A stretch of 64,000 bases of DNA, from positions 186,001 through 250,000 of the forward strand of contig NZ_CP024047.1 in assembly GCF_003430825.1 (NCBI RefSeq). The letters are read 5' to 3'. The position numbers and the translations under genes are program-made. Numbering within the stretch: position 1 is the first letter of the stretch; the number at the start of each line of letters is the position of its first letter. Shown here one piece after another: positions 8,943 to 16,961 of this stretch. This stretch comes from Natrarchaeobaculum sulfurireducens. GTDB lineage: Archaea; Halobacteriota; Halobacteria; Halobacteriales; Natrialbaceae. The notes beneath the pieces are model-generated. The model had not been told where the DNA came from and made no database searches. It saw nothing but the letters and a program-made list of their open reading frames with translations.

Positions 8943-9569
8943 ATGACACTCACTGCGGGCGTCGTCGCCGTCCAGGGCGACGTCGAAGAACACGTCGCCG
9001 CCATCGAGCGTGCGGCCGACGAGCGTGGACTCGAGGCCAACGTGTATGAGATCAGTGAGTCGGGGCTCGCTCCCGACTGCGATTTGCTCGCGCTTCCCGG
9101 CGGCGAGTCGACGACCATCTCACGACTACTCCACAGCGAGGGAATCGCCCCCGAAATCCGCGATCACGTCGCCGCGGGCAAACCATTGTTTGCGACCTGT
9201 GCCGGGTTGATCGTCGCCTCGAGCGACGCGGGAGACGACCGGGTTGACGAACTCGGGCTGGTCGACGTGACCGTCCAGCGCAACGCCTTCGGCCGCCAGA
9301 AAGACAGTTTCGAGGCACCGCTGTCAGTCGATGGTCTCGCCGACCCCTTTCCGGCGGTGTTCATCCGTGCGCCGGTCATCGACGAGGTGGGTGACGCTGC
9401 GGTACTCGCGACGTGGGACGGCCGCCCCGTCGCGATTCGCGACGGCCCGGTCGTCGCTACGTCCTTCCATCCCGAACTGACCCTCGACAGCCGCGTCCAC
9501 GGACTGGCCCTCTTCGAGAACGACGACGCAACGCTGCCGGCGCTCGAGTGCGACCGCCCCGATCGGTAA
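8943..9569 (+). CDS. pdxT: pyridoxal 5'-phosphate synthase glutaminase subunit
   Basis: The 208-residue class-I glutamine amidotransferase starts with TAGVVAVQGDVEEH, the PdxT signature. It has the oxyanion motif GGESTT near residues 50-55, the nucleophile Cys in FATCAGLIV and the catalytic His-Glu in SFHPEL. It hydrolyses glutamine and passes ammonia to PdxS for vitamin B6 synthesis; pdxS is not in this window. The ATG at 8943 follows a T-rich promoter-like element by about 27 nt. Confidence 0.93.
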   Translation: MTLTAGVVAVQGDVEEHVAAIERAADERGLEANVYEISESGLAPDCDLLALPGGESTTISRLLHSEGIAPEIRDHVAAGKPLFATCAGLIVASSDAGDDRVDELGLVDVTVQRNAFGRQKDSFEAPLSVDGLADPFPAVFIRAPVIDEVGDAAVLATWDGRPVAIRDGPVVATSFHPELTLDSRVHGLALFENDDATLPALECDRPDR

Positions 9570-9657
9570 CAGGCGTCTCGAATCGGTTTCTCTCGCTCCA
9601 CCGTGCATGCACTCGCGTCCGGCTATGTTTTTCATCCTCGCCCCCGTCGAGTCGGGT

Positions 9658-10125
9658 ATGCAGGCATCTATCGACGCGGTCCGCGTCGCGGGGACGCCCC
9701 AGGGACCGGTCCCGGTGGTCGTCCTGGCGATCGACGGCGAAGACGACGTCGTGCCGATCTTCATCGGCTTCACCGAGGCGACCAGCATCGCCCGCGGTCT
9801 CGAGGCCGAGGACATCGGCCGGCCACTGACCCACGACCTCTTACTCGACGTGATGGAGGAACTGGGTAGTCGGATCGACCGCGTCGTCGTCAGCGAGATC
9901 GAACAGCGCGGAAACGGCCAGGGCGGGACCTACATCGCCGATCTCCACGTCGAGACGCCTCGCGGAGAGACGGTCATCGACGCCCGTCCCAGCGACTCGC
10001 TCGCGCTTGCGGCGCGGACGAACGTCTCGATCGAGGTCACCGAGGACGTCTTCGACGACGGCCGAGACGACAGCGAGAAGTTCAGCCAGTTAGAAGACAT
10101 TCGCAACGTCACCGGTGAAATGTAG
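9658..10125 (+). CDS. bifunctional nuclease (BFN/DUF151) family protein
   Basis: The 155-residue protein has the DUF151 hallmarks VVVLAIDGEDDVVPIFIGFTEA and DARPSDSLALAART. The family is named for plant bifunctional nucleases, but activity in archaea is inferred only. The ATG at 9658 is used because the conserved domain begins right after it (MQASIDAVRVAG); an upstream in-frame ATG would add a stretch lacking similarity. Its stop codon is followed directly by the hisE ATG, so the pair is translationally linked. Confidence 0.85.
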   Translation: MQASIDAVRVAGTPQGPVPVVVLAIDGEDDVVPIFIGFTEATSIARGLEAEDIGRPLTHDLLLDVMEELGSRIDRVVVSEIEQRGNGQGGTYIADLHVETPRGETVIDARPSDSLALAARTNVSIEVTEDVFDDGRDDSEKFSQLEDIRNVTGEM

Positions 10126-10410
10126 ATGGAGGATACGCTCGAAGACCTGTTTGCCGTGATCGAAGACCGCAAGGAAACGCTCCCCGAGGGCTCATACACC
10201 GCCTCGCTGTTCACCCACGAGAAAGGTGAGAACGCAGTGCTCGAGAAACTCGGCGAGGAGACCACCGAACTCGTGCTGGCCGCCAAAGACGACGACCACG
10301 ACGAGATCGCCTACGAGGCCGCCGATATCGTCTACCACCTGCTCGTCTTGTTGTCGATGAAAGAGATGGACCTGGCCGACCTCGAGGCCGAACTCGAGGC
10401 GCGGCGCTGA
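10126..10410 (+). CDS. hisE: phosphoribosyl-ATP pyrophosphatase
   Basis: The 94-residue protein has the all-alpha NTP pyrophosphatase signature: SYTASLF, then EKLGEETTELVLAAK, then EIAYEAADIVYHLLVLL, which supply the Glu/Asp residues for magnesium. It performs the second step of histidine biosynthesis. The size is normal for HisE. Other his genes are not nearby, as is usual in haloarchaea. It starts immediately after the stop of the BFN-family gene. Confidence 0.93.
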   Translation: MEDTLEDLFAVIEDRKETLPEGSYTASLFTHEKGENAVLEKLGEETTELVLAAKDDDHDEIAYEAADIVYHLLVLLSMKEMDLADLEAELEARR

Positions 10411-10495
10411 ACGAGCGGCTATTTTCGATTCGGGCCCTACGCCTTGCAGTCGACCGTGCCAGGTTCAAGACGCTGCCTCACGTCCGTCCATCGTC

Positions 10496-10840
10496 ATGGC
10501 AGTACAACAGATCGAACACGCCGACGACCACATGCAGGAGTGTATCGACAACTGTCTCGAGGCCGCGCAGGTCTGTGAGTGGTGTGCTGACGCCTGTGCC
10601 GACGAGGAGGGGATGGCTCGGTGCATCCGACTCTGTCGGGACGTCGCCGACGTGGCGTCGCTGCACGCCCGCTGGCTGGCTCGCAACTCCGGCTATCACG
10701 AGCAACTGGGCGAACTCTGTGCCGACCTCTATGAGGAGTGTGCCGAGGAGTGCGCCCAGCACGACGACGACCACTGCCAGGCCTGTGCCGAGATCCTGCC
10801 GAACTGTGCCGAGAGCTGTCGCGAGATGGCCTCGACCTAA
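10496..10840 (+). CDS. Cys-rich four-helix-bundle copper-binding-type protein
   Basis: The 114-residue protein contains 15 cysteines, many in CxxxC spacing on helices (CIDNCLEAAQVCEWCADAC, CIRLCRDV, CADLYEECAEEC, CQACAEILPNCAESC). This matches the DUF326/Csp family of four-helix bundles; bacterial Csp proteins store many Cu(I) ions inside the bundle. There is no signal peptide, so it would act in the cytosol. The membrane-protein gene starting 6 nt downstream is probably in the same operon. Copper storage is inferred from the family. Confidence 0.85.
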   Translation: MAVQQIEHADDHMQECIDNCLEAAQVCEWCADACADEEGMARCIRLCRDVADVASLHARWLARNSGYHEQLGELCADLYEECAEECAQHDDDHCQACAEILPNCAESCREMAST

Positions 10841-10845
10841 CTCAC

Positions 10846-11244
10846 GTGGACGCTCCGTTTCTCACCACGGCGGATCGCGTGCCAGCGAGCACCCTCGAAG
10901 ACGTCAACGAACGGATCAGACAGGATATCGGCGACCGGCTGTGGTACTACGCCGACCGGCCCGACGAGATCGACGACCGCCTCGTCGAACTCGAGCGCGA
11001 GTGGGACATCGAACGCACGCTCGAGGCGAACGCCTCGGCTCTCGTGCTGATCGGGCTCGGACTTGGCCTGCGCGTCGATCGCCGCTTTCTCGCGCTCCCG
11101 GCCGTCGTCGCGGCCTTCCTCTTCCAGCACGCGCTCCAGGGCTGGTGTCCGCCGGTGCCCCTGTTTCGCCGACTCGGCGTCCGCACGCGACGCGAGATCG
11201 AAGCCGAGCGATACGCGCTCGAGCCGATTCGGAACGTCAACTGA
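10846..11244 (+). CDS. DUF2892-type membrane protein
   Basis: The 132-residue protein has a charged N-terminal half (LEDVNERIRQDIGDRLWYYAD), two membrane helices (ASALVLIGLGLGLRV and LALPAVVAAFLFQHAL), then GWCPPVPLFRRLGVRT. The Cys-Pro and LG-x-RT ending is typical of the YgaP-like transmembrane domain (DUF2892). A GTG at 10846 is the only sensible start, since the frame upstream is an Arg-rich shadow of the copper-protein gene. It may serve metal or sulfur handling together with its Cys-rich neighbour, which is inference. Confidence 0.78.
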   Translation: MDAPFLTTADRVPASTLEDVNERIRQDIGDRLWYYADRPDEIDDRLVELEREWDIERTLEANASALVLIGLGLGLRVDRRFLALPAVVAAFLFQHALQGWCPPVPLFRRLGVRTRREIEAERYALEPIRNVN

Positions 11245-11334
11245 CAGCTCGGCCGGGTTCGTCGCTACGGACTCGAGGTCGACGGCTCGGACCGTGACGG
11301 TAGCCTTTTGGACGCGAACGCGCCACCCTCGCGT

Positions 11335-11928
11335 ATGGACGAGGACGAACTCGAGCGAGTCGCGACGGCGATCCGGAACGGTGAACTGGTCGTCTACCCG
11401 ACCGAGACGGTCTACGGGCTCGGGGCGGACGCCCTCGACCCCGACGCCGTCGAGCGCGTCTTCGACGCCAAGGGACGGGACCGCGACAAACCGATCTCGT
11501 TCGCTGTCCCGACGTTCGAGACGGCCGTCGAGGCGGGCTACGTGGAGGCCTCCGATCGCGAACGGGCGTTCGCCGACGACTTCCTCCCGGGCCCCGTAAC
11601 GGTGCTCTGTGCGCGCCGCGAGCTGATCCCCGACGTGCTCACCGCCGGTCGCGACCGCGTTGGCGTGCGCGTCCCCGACTGTGAGCCCGCCCTCGAGCTC
11701 TGTACCCGTGCCGGACGGCCGATCACGGCCACCAGCGCGAACGAGAGCGGCCAGCCGAGCGCCCGCCGCGTCGAGGAGGTGAGCGAGCGGGTTCGGGATG
11801 CCGCGGTCGTCCTCGACGGTGGCGAGACGCCCGGCACCGAGAGCACGGTCGTCGACGTCTCGAGCGGGACGATCCACCGACGGGGCGCGCTGGCCGACGA
11901 GATCGAAGCCTGGCTCGAGAGCGAGTAA
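11335..11928 (+). CDS. Sua5/YciO/YrdC-family L-threonylcarbamoyladenylate synthase
   Basis: The 197-residue protein has the YrdC fold signatures VVYPTETVYGLGADA, the substrate-binding KGRDRDKPISF segment and ITATSANESGQPS. It makes threonylcarbamoyl-AMP for the t6A37 modification of tRNAs that read ANN codons. It lacks the extra C-terminal Sua5 domain, so it is the short TsaC/YrdC form. The ATG at 11335 is preferred to an upstream TTG because conserved residues start there. Confidence 0.92.
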   Translation: MDEDELERVATAIRNGELVVYPTETVYGLGADALDPDAVERVFDAKGRDRDKPISFAVPTFETAVEAGYVEASDRERAFADDFLPGPVTVLCARRELIPDVLTAGRDRVGVRVPDCEPALELCTRAGRPITATSANESGQPSARRVEEVSERVRDAAVVLDGGETPGTESTVVDVSSGTIHRRGALADEIEAWLESE

Positions 11929-12072
11929 CTCTCGGTCGGGGCTTTCGACGTCGTCGTCGGCCGTTTCGATCGTCAGGGTATCAGACGGTCTAGCGGTGTT
12001 CGTCCCGGACTCTTCGTCCGAGACACTGTTCTGCGGGATCTAGATGTGCGTCTAAAGGGAACAGCGAGAGTT

Positions 12073-12094
12073 CCACGGGTCACCCGACCCGTGG
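12073..12094. repeat. 8-bp inverted repeat, possible insertion-sequence end or terminator hairpin
   Basis: CCACGGGT and ACCCGTGG are separated by six bases. The hairpin lies in the gap between the Sua5-family gene and the interrupted gene stub next to tnpB. Similar hairpins mark the ends of IS200/IS605-type elements, but it could equally be a terminator. Confidence 0.55.
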
Positions 12095-12118
12095 TTGTTT
12101 AGCACTTCGATCAGTCGG

Positions 12119-12236
12119 TCAGTCGTCCGCCGCGGCCGCCTGGTCGTGCAGATGGGTGCCGATCTGTTCGACCTCGTCGTAGAACACCTCGAGGTCGTAG
12201 TCCTGTGCCTGGATGAGCGCGCTATATCGGGGCGTA
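12119..12236 (-). pseudogene. 3' stub of a gene interrupted near the tnpB element
   Basis: On the minus strand a frame with haloarchaeal composition encodes TPRYSALIQAQDYDLEVFYD, then EVEQIGTHLHDQAAAADD, and a stop at 12119-12121. The frame has no start codon and runs into the right end of the tnpB element. No matching 5' part was found beyond the other end of the element near 13.8 kb, so the rest was lost. The parent family is not recognised. Confidence 0.5.
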
Positions 12237-12247
12237 TGACATCCTCC

Positions 12248-12263
12248 CCGGCGTGAACGCCGG
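12248..12263. repeat. right-end hairpin downstream of tnpB
   Basis: CCGGCG and CGCCGG flank a TGAA loop, 28 nt beyond the tnpB stop codon. In IS200/IS605 elements this zone forms the right-end structure and lies next to the 3' part of the guide-like omega RNA; that role is inferred here. Confidence 0.65.
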
Positions 12264-12291
12264 AGTTTCCTCCGTGGAAGTCTCAGCCGGT

Positions 12292-13701
12292 CTACGATTT
12301 CCCGGAGGCAACATTCCTGTCACAGTGGACGGTACTCGGGTCTGTGCGCTGTCCTTTGGGACGGTGAGAGCGTGGTGACTCCAGCCATTCGTGGCTGTCC
12401 CACTCGAACCGCACGGGCCGTGCCATCGGCCTGACTGCCTTCTCTGTCTGCCGTTGACGAGACACGTCGTGTCTCGTTCGCCAATCAGAACTCTCCGAGT
12501 TCTGATGACGTCTCAGGAACGTTTCTGACGCTGTAAGGTCGGCGTGCCCCTCGAACCCACACGGGCAGGTGAGCGTGTCTTGATGGCGTATCGTTTGGTC
12601 TGTGCCGCCGCACTGCGGACACTCCTGGCTGGTCCATGCCTCGGACCTGACTTCCACCGAGATTCCGTATTCCTCGGCGGTACAGACCAGTCGCTCGGTG
12701 AATTGTTTGAACGCCCAGAAGTTGTGGGTCTTGGCGTTCGTCTCGACCGACCAGTGCGTTTTGAGCACGTCGGTCAGCCCACCGATATACACCGTATCCA
12801 CACCTTCGGCATGCAGACGTTCGAGCAGGTCACGACATAGTGCTTCTTGGGCGTGATCGCGGCGACGAGTCCGTTTCCGGTACAGCCGCCGGATACGCTC
12901 ACTACTGTATCGACCTTCCCGTAACTTGGACTGTAATCGGGAGATTTCTCGCGTCGTCTCGCGGAACCGCTGGAACAACTCCCGGCCCTCGTACAGATAT
13001 TGCTCGCCGGTCGTCGTGGTACAGGCGACGAGATTGTTTGCACCAATGTCCAGAGCAGCCTTGTGGTCGGCCAGTGGAGCGTCCCGTGTCTCCTCAGAAA
13101 CAGTTACGGGTTGCGAAGCTCGGAAGGTGCAATCAGTCTCGTCGTACCACAGTTCTAGTCGGCCTTGGTCTTCGTAGTCGGGCCAGTTCGGGTCGCCAAC
13201 GACTTCTAGCCGGAGACGACTTTTCGGGCTGCTGTGCTTGTCTCGGAGTTCCTTTCCGACGACCATCTCAAGTCGGGAGCGGTCGCCCCATTCGACGGTG
13301 TATGCGTCTTTTCGGACAACGCCTTTGAGAACACGTCCGTCGTCCTCGTTACCACGGAAACCCGGTGGTTCCGGGTATTCCGTGACTGAATTATTCGACT
13401 CGTCGTGAAACTTCTTTTTCAATCGAAAGAACGAGCGCCACGCTTCGGTGTTTGCTCGCCGGACAGTTTGAGCGGTGGACGCACCGAGAACGCCTTTGTA
13501 TTTGCCTTCGAGAGCGCCAGTGTCGGCCTCCCACACGTCGCCGTCGAAGCCGTCCTCGTCGTTGTAGCGCATGAGGCGCTGGTAATTGATTTCGTTCCAG
13601 AGAGCGGCGGAAGCGTCCAACAGGTCCCGTAGCACCTGCTCATCGTCGTCGGTGAGCGGTCGCACGGCGAACGTGTTGGTACGCTTCACGACAACAGACA
13701 T
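12292..13701 (-). CDS. tnpB: RNA-guided endonuclease TnpB family protein, RuvC-II acid missing
   Basis: The 469-residue protein shows the TnpB order: N-terminal helical/OB region, RuvC-I with ALDIGANNL (Asp218), a long helical arm, a zinc ribbon (CPQC at 361-364 and CPC at 379-381), and RuvC-III in [12 protein letters not shown] (Asp388). At the position of the usual RuvC-II Glu (about residue 307) the strand reads [14 protein letters not shown], with Gly in place of Glu. The family cuts DNA guided by an RNA from the element's right end. This copy may be nuclease-dead or use a relocated acid. Start [11 protein letters not shown] at 13701 is favoured over an upstream extension that runs through the inverted repeat. 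Confidence 0.88.
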   Translation of the reverse strand: MSVVVKRTNTFAVRPLTDDDEQVLRDLLDASAALWNEINYQRLMRYNDEDGFDGDVWEADTGALEGKYKGVLGASTAQTVRRANTEAWRSFFRLKKKFHDESNNSVTEYPEPPGFRGNEDDGRVLKGVVRKDAYTVEWGDRSRLEMVVGKELRDKHSSPKSRLRLEVVGDPNWPDYEDQGRLELWYDETDCTFRASQPVTVSEETRDAPLADHKAALDIGANNLVACTTTTGEQYLYEGRELFQRFRETTREISRLQSKLREGRYSSERIRRLYRKRTRRRDHAQEALCRDLLERLHAEGVDTVYIGGLTDVLKTHWSVETNAKTHNFWAFKQFTERLVCTAEEYGISVEVRSEAWTSQECPQCGGTDQTIRHQDTLTCPCGFEGHADLTASETFLRRHQNSESSDWRTRHDVSRQRQTEKAVRPMARPVRFEWDSHEWLESPRSHRPKGQRTDPSTVHCDRNVASGKS

Positions 13702-13703
13702 TT

Positions 13704-13740
13704 GTATTTTATGTCTAATTGCCTTTTTGGACATAAATAC
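13704..13740. repeat. inverted repeat between tnpB and a divergent short frame
   Basis: GTATTTTATGTC (13704-13715) pairs with GACATAAATAC (13730-13740) with one unpaired base and a 14-nt loop. It lies directly upstream of the tnpB start and upstream of the rightward short frame at 13779. It could be an operator, the left-end structure of the element, or both. Confidence 0.75.
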
Positions 13741-13778
13741 GACCAAACATCAATACCTCATATACGCTAAACGGACGG

Positions 13779-13880
13779 GTGAAAGATTACGCCGAGGAAC
13801 AGGATCAACCCCTCGAAGAGGCGTATCGAGAGCTTATCGAAGCAGGCCTTGAAGCGTTGGAGACTCAAGACCGGCAGTAA
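13779..13880 (+). CDS. short frame resembling the end of a ribbon-helix-helix regulator
   Basis: A GTG-started frame of 33 codons encodes VKDYAEEQDQPLEEAYRELI, then EAGLEALETQDRQ. The pattern of two amphipathic helices around a short turn is like the C-terminal part of CopG-type ribbon-helix-helix proteins, but the N-terminal DNA-contact strand is missing. The frame is open further upstream to a TAA, without a better start. It is divergent from tnpB across the inverted repeat. It may be a gene remnant displaced by the insertion or a small element-borne protein. Confidence 0.4.
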   Translation: MKDYAEEQDQPLEEAYRELIEAGLEALETQDRQ

Positions 13881-13981
13881 CTCGGTGGTGTCTCACCGGA
13901 GCTAACGCGATTCACCCCCGCCCTGTTCGCTCCGTGCTGTCGACGGGGGTGTTTGATACACTTTGCGCCCGTCCGTGCAGT

Positions 13982-14566
13982 ATGTCCGGGCTCGACAACG
14001 GCAGTGAGCCGACGATCCTCGTCTGTTATGGCTCGAGCGAGGGCCAGACCGCGACGGTCGCCAGACGAATGCGCACCGCACTCGAGAACGAGGGCCATCG
14101 CGTCACGCTGGTCGACGCTGCTGCCCACCCGGCGGACCTCGAAGTAGGATCGTTCGACGGCGTCATCGTCGGCGCATCGATCCACGGTGGAAGCCACCAG
14201 CGGCCGGTCACCGAGTTCGTTCGCACCAACGTCGACGTTCTGAACCGGGCTCCCTCGGCGTTCTTTTCGGTGAGTCTCACCGCGGCACGCGAAACGCCCG
14301 CCCAGCGAGCGCCAGCCAGGGGCTATATCGAGGAGTTCCTCGAGACGACCGGCTGGGATCCGGACGCGACGCTGGTCGTCGCTGGTGCGTTGAAATACAG
14401 CCAGTACGGGCGGCTCAAACGGCTCTTGATGCGCTTTCTCGCCGGCCGGTCGAGCGGCGACACCGACACCTCGCGGGACTACGAGTACACCGACTGGGAG
14501 GACGTAGAGTCGTTTGCACGCGAGTTCGCGACGCTGCTCGAGCCACCGACCGGCTCGACTGGTTGA
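13982..14566 (+). CDS. HemG-like flavodoxin-domain protein (protoporphyrinogen oxidase type)
   Basis: The 194-residue protein starts with a flavodoxin fold: ILVCYGSSEGQTATVARRM binds the FMN phosphate. FDGVIVGASIHGGSHQ and FFSVSLTAARE are typical of menaquinone-dependent protoporphyrinogen oxidase HemG. The C-terminal GALKYSQYGRLKRLLMRFL is also a HemG feature. It would oxidise a porphyrinogen or another partner at the membrane. The ATG at 13982 is chosen because the domain starts there. Assignment to the family is good; the reaction is inferred. Confidence 0.82.
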   Translation: MSGLDNGSEPTILVCYGSSEGQTATVARRMRTALENEGHRVTLVDAAAHPADLEVGSFDGVIVGASIHGGSHQRPVTEFVRTNVDVLNRAPSAFFSVSLTAARETPAQRAPARGYIEEFLETTGWDPDATLVVAGALKYSQYGRLKRLLMRFLAGRSSGDTDTSRDYEYTDWEDVESFAREFATLLEPPTGSTG

Positions 14567-14579
14567 GCCCGCACTCGGC

Positions 14580-14750
14580 TCAGACGAGGCCGACTGCATC
14601 CACGACGACGAGCCCGAACGTGACGACCGCGAGGATTCCTGCCACGGCGAGTGCGGGGTTTTCCATCGCCTTCTCGTGAAGCGCCATCGCGGCGTACTCC
14701 TCGCGGAACGTCTCGCGGTTCTCTTCGTCGTAGAAGGACTTCGTCTTCAA
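14580..14750 (-). CDS. small single-helix membrane protein
   Basis: A frame of about 56 codons encodes KTKSFYDEENRETFREEYAA, then MALHEKAMENPALA and a membrane helix (VAGILAVVTFGLVVVDAVGLV). The frame is open to a stop further upstream and reads TERFALKTKSF without an ATG; the TTG at 14750 is the best available start. A shorter form would begin at the internal ATG of MALHEK. It is convergent with the HemG-like gene. The composition and conserved look suggest a real gene; its function is unknown. Confidence 0.55.
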   Translation of the reverse strand: MKTKSFYDEENRETFREEYAAMALHEKAMENPALAVAGILAVVTFGLVVVDAVGLV

Positions 14751-14880
14751 CGCGAACCGTTCGGTGACTGCACAGCCGTACAGACCGGCTCACCCTCGAG
14801 TCGCTCGAGCGCCGACGACCAACCGACTCGGTCGCCGACAAGAGGCAGGCTTTTCCTCCGCGATGGGCAACCTCCCGGCG

Positions 14881-15579
14881 ATGAGTTCCTTCGAGACCCA
14901 CGAATCCGCACACGAGTCCGGCCTCTCGAGTCGCGAGGTCCGGGTGATCGGCGGCGCGAGTGGGCTGATGGCGGTGACGGTCGCGCTCATGTACGCCTTC
15001 GTCGCGACGCCGCTCGCGACGGTCAACGACTACCTGTTCGGCACCGCGCCGATCCTGGGCGTGCTCGTCTACGGGGCCGCCATCTTCGTCGGCGAACTGA
15101 TCGCCGAACGCGGCGTCAAAGGCGGCGATATGGGCGTCGCGTTCGTCGGGACGGTGCTTCTGGTGTTTGCGTTCGCCATCTTCGGGGCCGGCGTGCTCTC
15201 GTTCGCGCCGCCGGAGACCCACCTGCAGATCCTCGGAGTGACCGTCGTCGTCACCGCCCTCGGGACGGCCGCCATCTCGGGGTACGTCTACGGCCGATCG
15301 ATCACGTTCGAACACTGGGGCCGGTTCGCCAATTTCGCGTTCCTCGGCGGCATCGTCGTCATCGCCGTCGGCTCGTTCGTCCTGCCGGTGTTGTTACTCG
15401 TCGGGTTCGTCCTGATCTTCCTCGGATTCCTCTTGCGACTCGGCTACGAGATCTGGGAGGTCCGGGATCGGCGCAACGCCTCGGTGGCGCTGCAGACGAT
15501 CGGCGTCTATATCGCCGTCGCCGGTGTCTTCGTCCACGTCCTGCAGCTCGTGATGCGATACGTCCTCTCGCAGGACTGA
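14881..15579 (+). CDS. seven-helix membrane protein of unknown function
   Basis: A hydrophilic N-terminus (MSSFETHESAHESG) precedes seven hydrophobic segments, among them LMAVTVALMYAFVATPL, ILGVLVYGAAIFVGELI, FVGTVLLVFAFAIFGAGVL and VGSFVLPVLLLVGFVLIFLG. No transporter or enzyme motif was recognised. The ATG at 14881 is favoured over one at 14863 because it lies about 27 nt from the promoter-like GGCTTTTCC stretch. The gene is divergent from the small membrane-protein gene. Confidence 0.7.
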   Translation: MSSFETHESAHESGLSSREVRVIGGASGLMAVTVALMYAFVATPLATVNDYLFGTAPILGVLVYGAAIFVGELIAERGVKGGDMGVAFVGTVLLVFAFAIFGAGVLSFAPPETHLQILGVTVVVTALGTAAISGYVYGRSITFEHWGRFANFAFLGGIVVIAVGSFVLPVLLLVGFVLIFLGFLLRLGYEIWEVRDRRNASVALQTIGVYIAVAGVFVHVLQLVMRYVLSQD

Positions 15580-15670
15580 GCCGGACTGGCGTCGGCCGAC
15601 CCCGACACAACCGCACTTCCTGTCGTTTCACGGTCTCTCTTCCTCGCTCGTCCGAACCGGCTTCGTCTCC

Positions 15671-16900
15671 TTACGCGTCGGTCGCGTCGTCCTCGAGTTC
15701 CTCGTCGACGACGGCTTCGAACGCGTTCAGGATGGTCCGCTTGGCGACTGCACCACGGGTGACCCAGTGGTTTGCGTAATCGAGCATGTCGTCGTAGATG
15801 TCCGGCTTACAGCCCGCAGCCTTGGGGTGGCCGCCACCGTTGACCTTGCCAGCGACCTCGTGGCAACGCTCGAACTCGTCGGTGCCGCGGATGGACGCCG
15901 AGCCCGCGGGTTTGACGACCACCGACGCGTCGGCCCCTTCCTCGCGCATGGCCTCGGCGACCTCGTTTTGCGAACAGCGCCCGTAGGTGACGCCGACGGT
16001 GTAGCCACCGATTTCGCGGAACTCCGCGCGGGTGACGGCCTGGTCGATCAGCGCCTCCTTCTCGACGCGTCGCTCACGGATGAACTCCTGGACCCACTCG
16101 GGGAGGTCGACGCCGTACTCGCGGACGACCTCGACGTACTCCGCGGGGTCGGTCCAGTAGGCGTAATCCGCCAGGTCGTCGCTTCGGGGGTCCTCGCGCA
16201 GCCAGAGGTCGTGGTCGCGGGTTACCGCGGCCAGTTCGTCGTACATCGCCGAAAACTCGTACTCGAGCGACCGATAGACGACGTCGGCCGAACACTCCTC
16301 CTCGGAGTCGCCGACGACGAGGTCGACACCCGCCTCGCGGACTGCGTCGGCAACCTCGTCGTCCCACTGGTGGTGGTCGTACCACGCGACGTGAGCCGCG
16401 GTCTCGAGTGCGGCCTCGAGTTCGTCTTCGACGTACTCGTAGCGGTCCGGCGCGAGGTCACACACGTAGCAATCGATGCCCTCGTCGCCGTACTCGGCGA
16501 CGCGAGCGAGCGCGTCCTCGACGTTGTGCGGACTCGCCGGGATAAGCGCGACCGCGTGGGGTGTTGGCTCGGCCTCGGAGATCGGCGCGTCGGGTTCGAG
16601 GGCAGCCGCGTCGGCGTCCGTCGCATCCCGGTCGGGTTCGTCGGCTGTGTCCTCGTCGTCTTCGTCCGGCTCCGGAATCTGCTGGACGTCGTCGTAGGCC
16701 TCACGGATCAACGCGACACAGGCCAGACCGTCGGCGTCAGCGTCAGCGACGACCGCCACCTCGGCCCCCTCGAGTGCGGCGGCTACCTGCTCGTCTTCGA
16801 CGTCTTCTTCGAGCGAGTCGGGGAGAAAGAACCCGGTGCCCGGCAGAACCGACTTGCGGGCGAGTGGCAGGTCGCCGCTGTCGATAAGTTCGTCGTACAT
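15671..16900 (-). CDS. DHH-family phosphoesterase
   Basis: This 409-residue protein has the DHH motif I strand VAVVADADADGLACVALI, the catalytic DHH in AWYDHHQWDD, and the C-terminal DHHA1 motif GGGHPKAAGC. A low-complexity acidic linker rich in Asp, Glu and Pro sits near residues 75-110. The family includes oligoribonucleases, RecJ-like nucleases and c-di-AMP phosphodiesterases. No S1 or OB domain is visible, so a GdpP/NrnA-type hydrolase is as likely as an RNA nuclease. Substrate cannot be set from sequence. Confidence 0.85.
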   Translation of the reverse strand: MYDELIDSGDLPLARKSVLPGTGFFLPDSLEEDVEDEQVAAALEGAEVAVVADADADGLACVALIREAYDDVQQIPEPDEDDEDTADEPDRDATDADAAALEPDAPISEAEPTPHAVALIPASPHNVEDALARVAEYGDEGIDCYVCDLAPDRYEYVEDELEAALETAAHVAWYDHHQWDDEVADAVREAGVDLVVGDSEEECSADVVYRSLEYEFSAMYDELAAVTRDHDLWLREDPRSDDLADYAYWTDPAEYVEVVREYGVDLPEWVQEFIRERRVEKEALIDQAVTRAEFREIGGYTVGVTYGRCSQNEVAEAMREEGADASVVVKPAGSASIRGTDEFERCHEVAGKVNGGGHPKAAGCKPDIYDDMLDYANHWVTRGAVAKRTILNAFEAVVDEELEDDATDA

Positions 16901-16961
16901 ACCCGTTTCTGGGCGGCCCCGAGGGAAGTACCCCCCGGTCTCGAACGCACGTCGTCCCGTC

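Larger units (their letters stand above)
12240..13745 (-). mobile_element. IS1341-type (IS200/IS605 family) element carrying only tnpB
   Basis: A tnpB gene without tnpA lies between two structured ends. A hairpin just past the tnpB stop (12248-12263) and a long inverted repeat just before the tnpB start (13704-13740) resemble the subterminal structures of this family. Exact ends were not determined because IS200/IS605 elements make no target duplication. Such elements move only with a TnpA supplied elsewhere. Confidence 0.65.
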
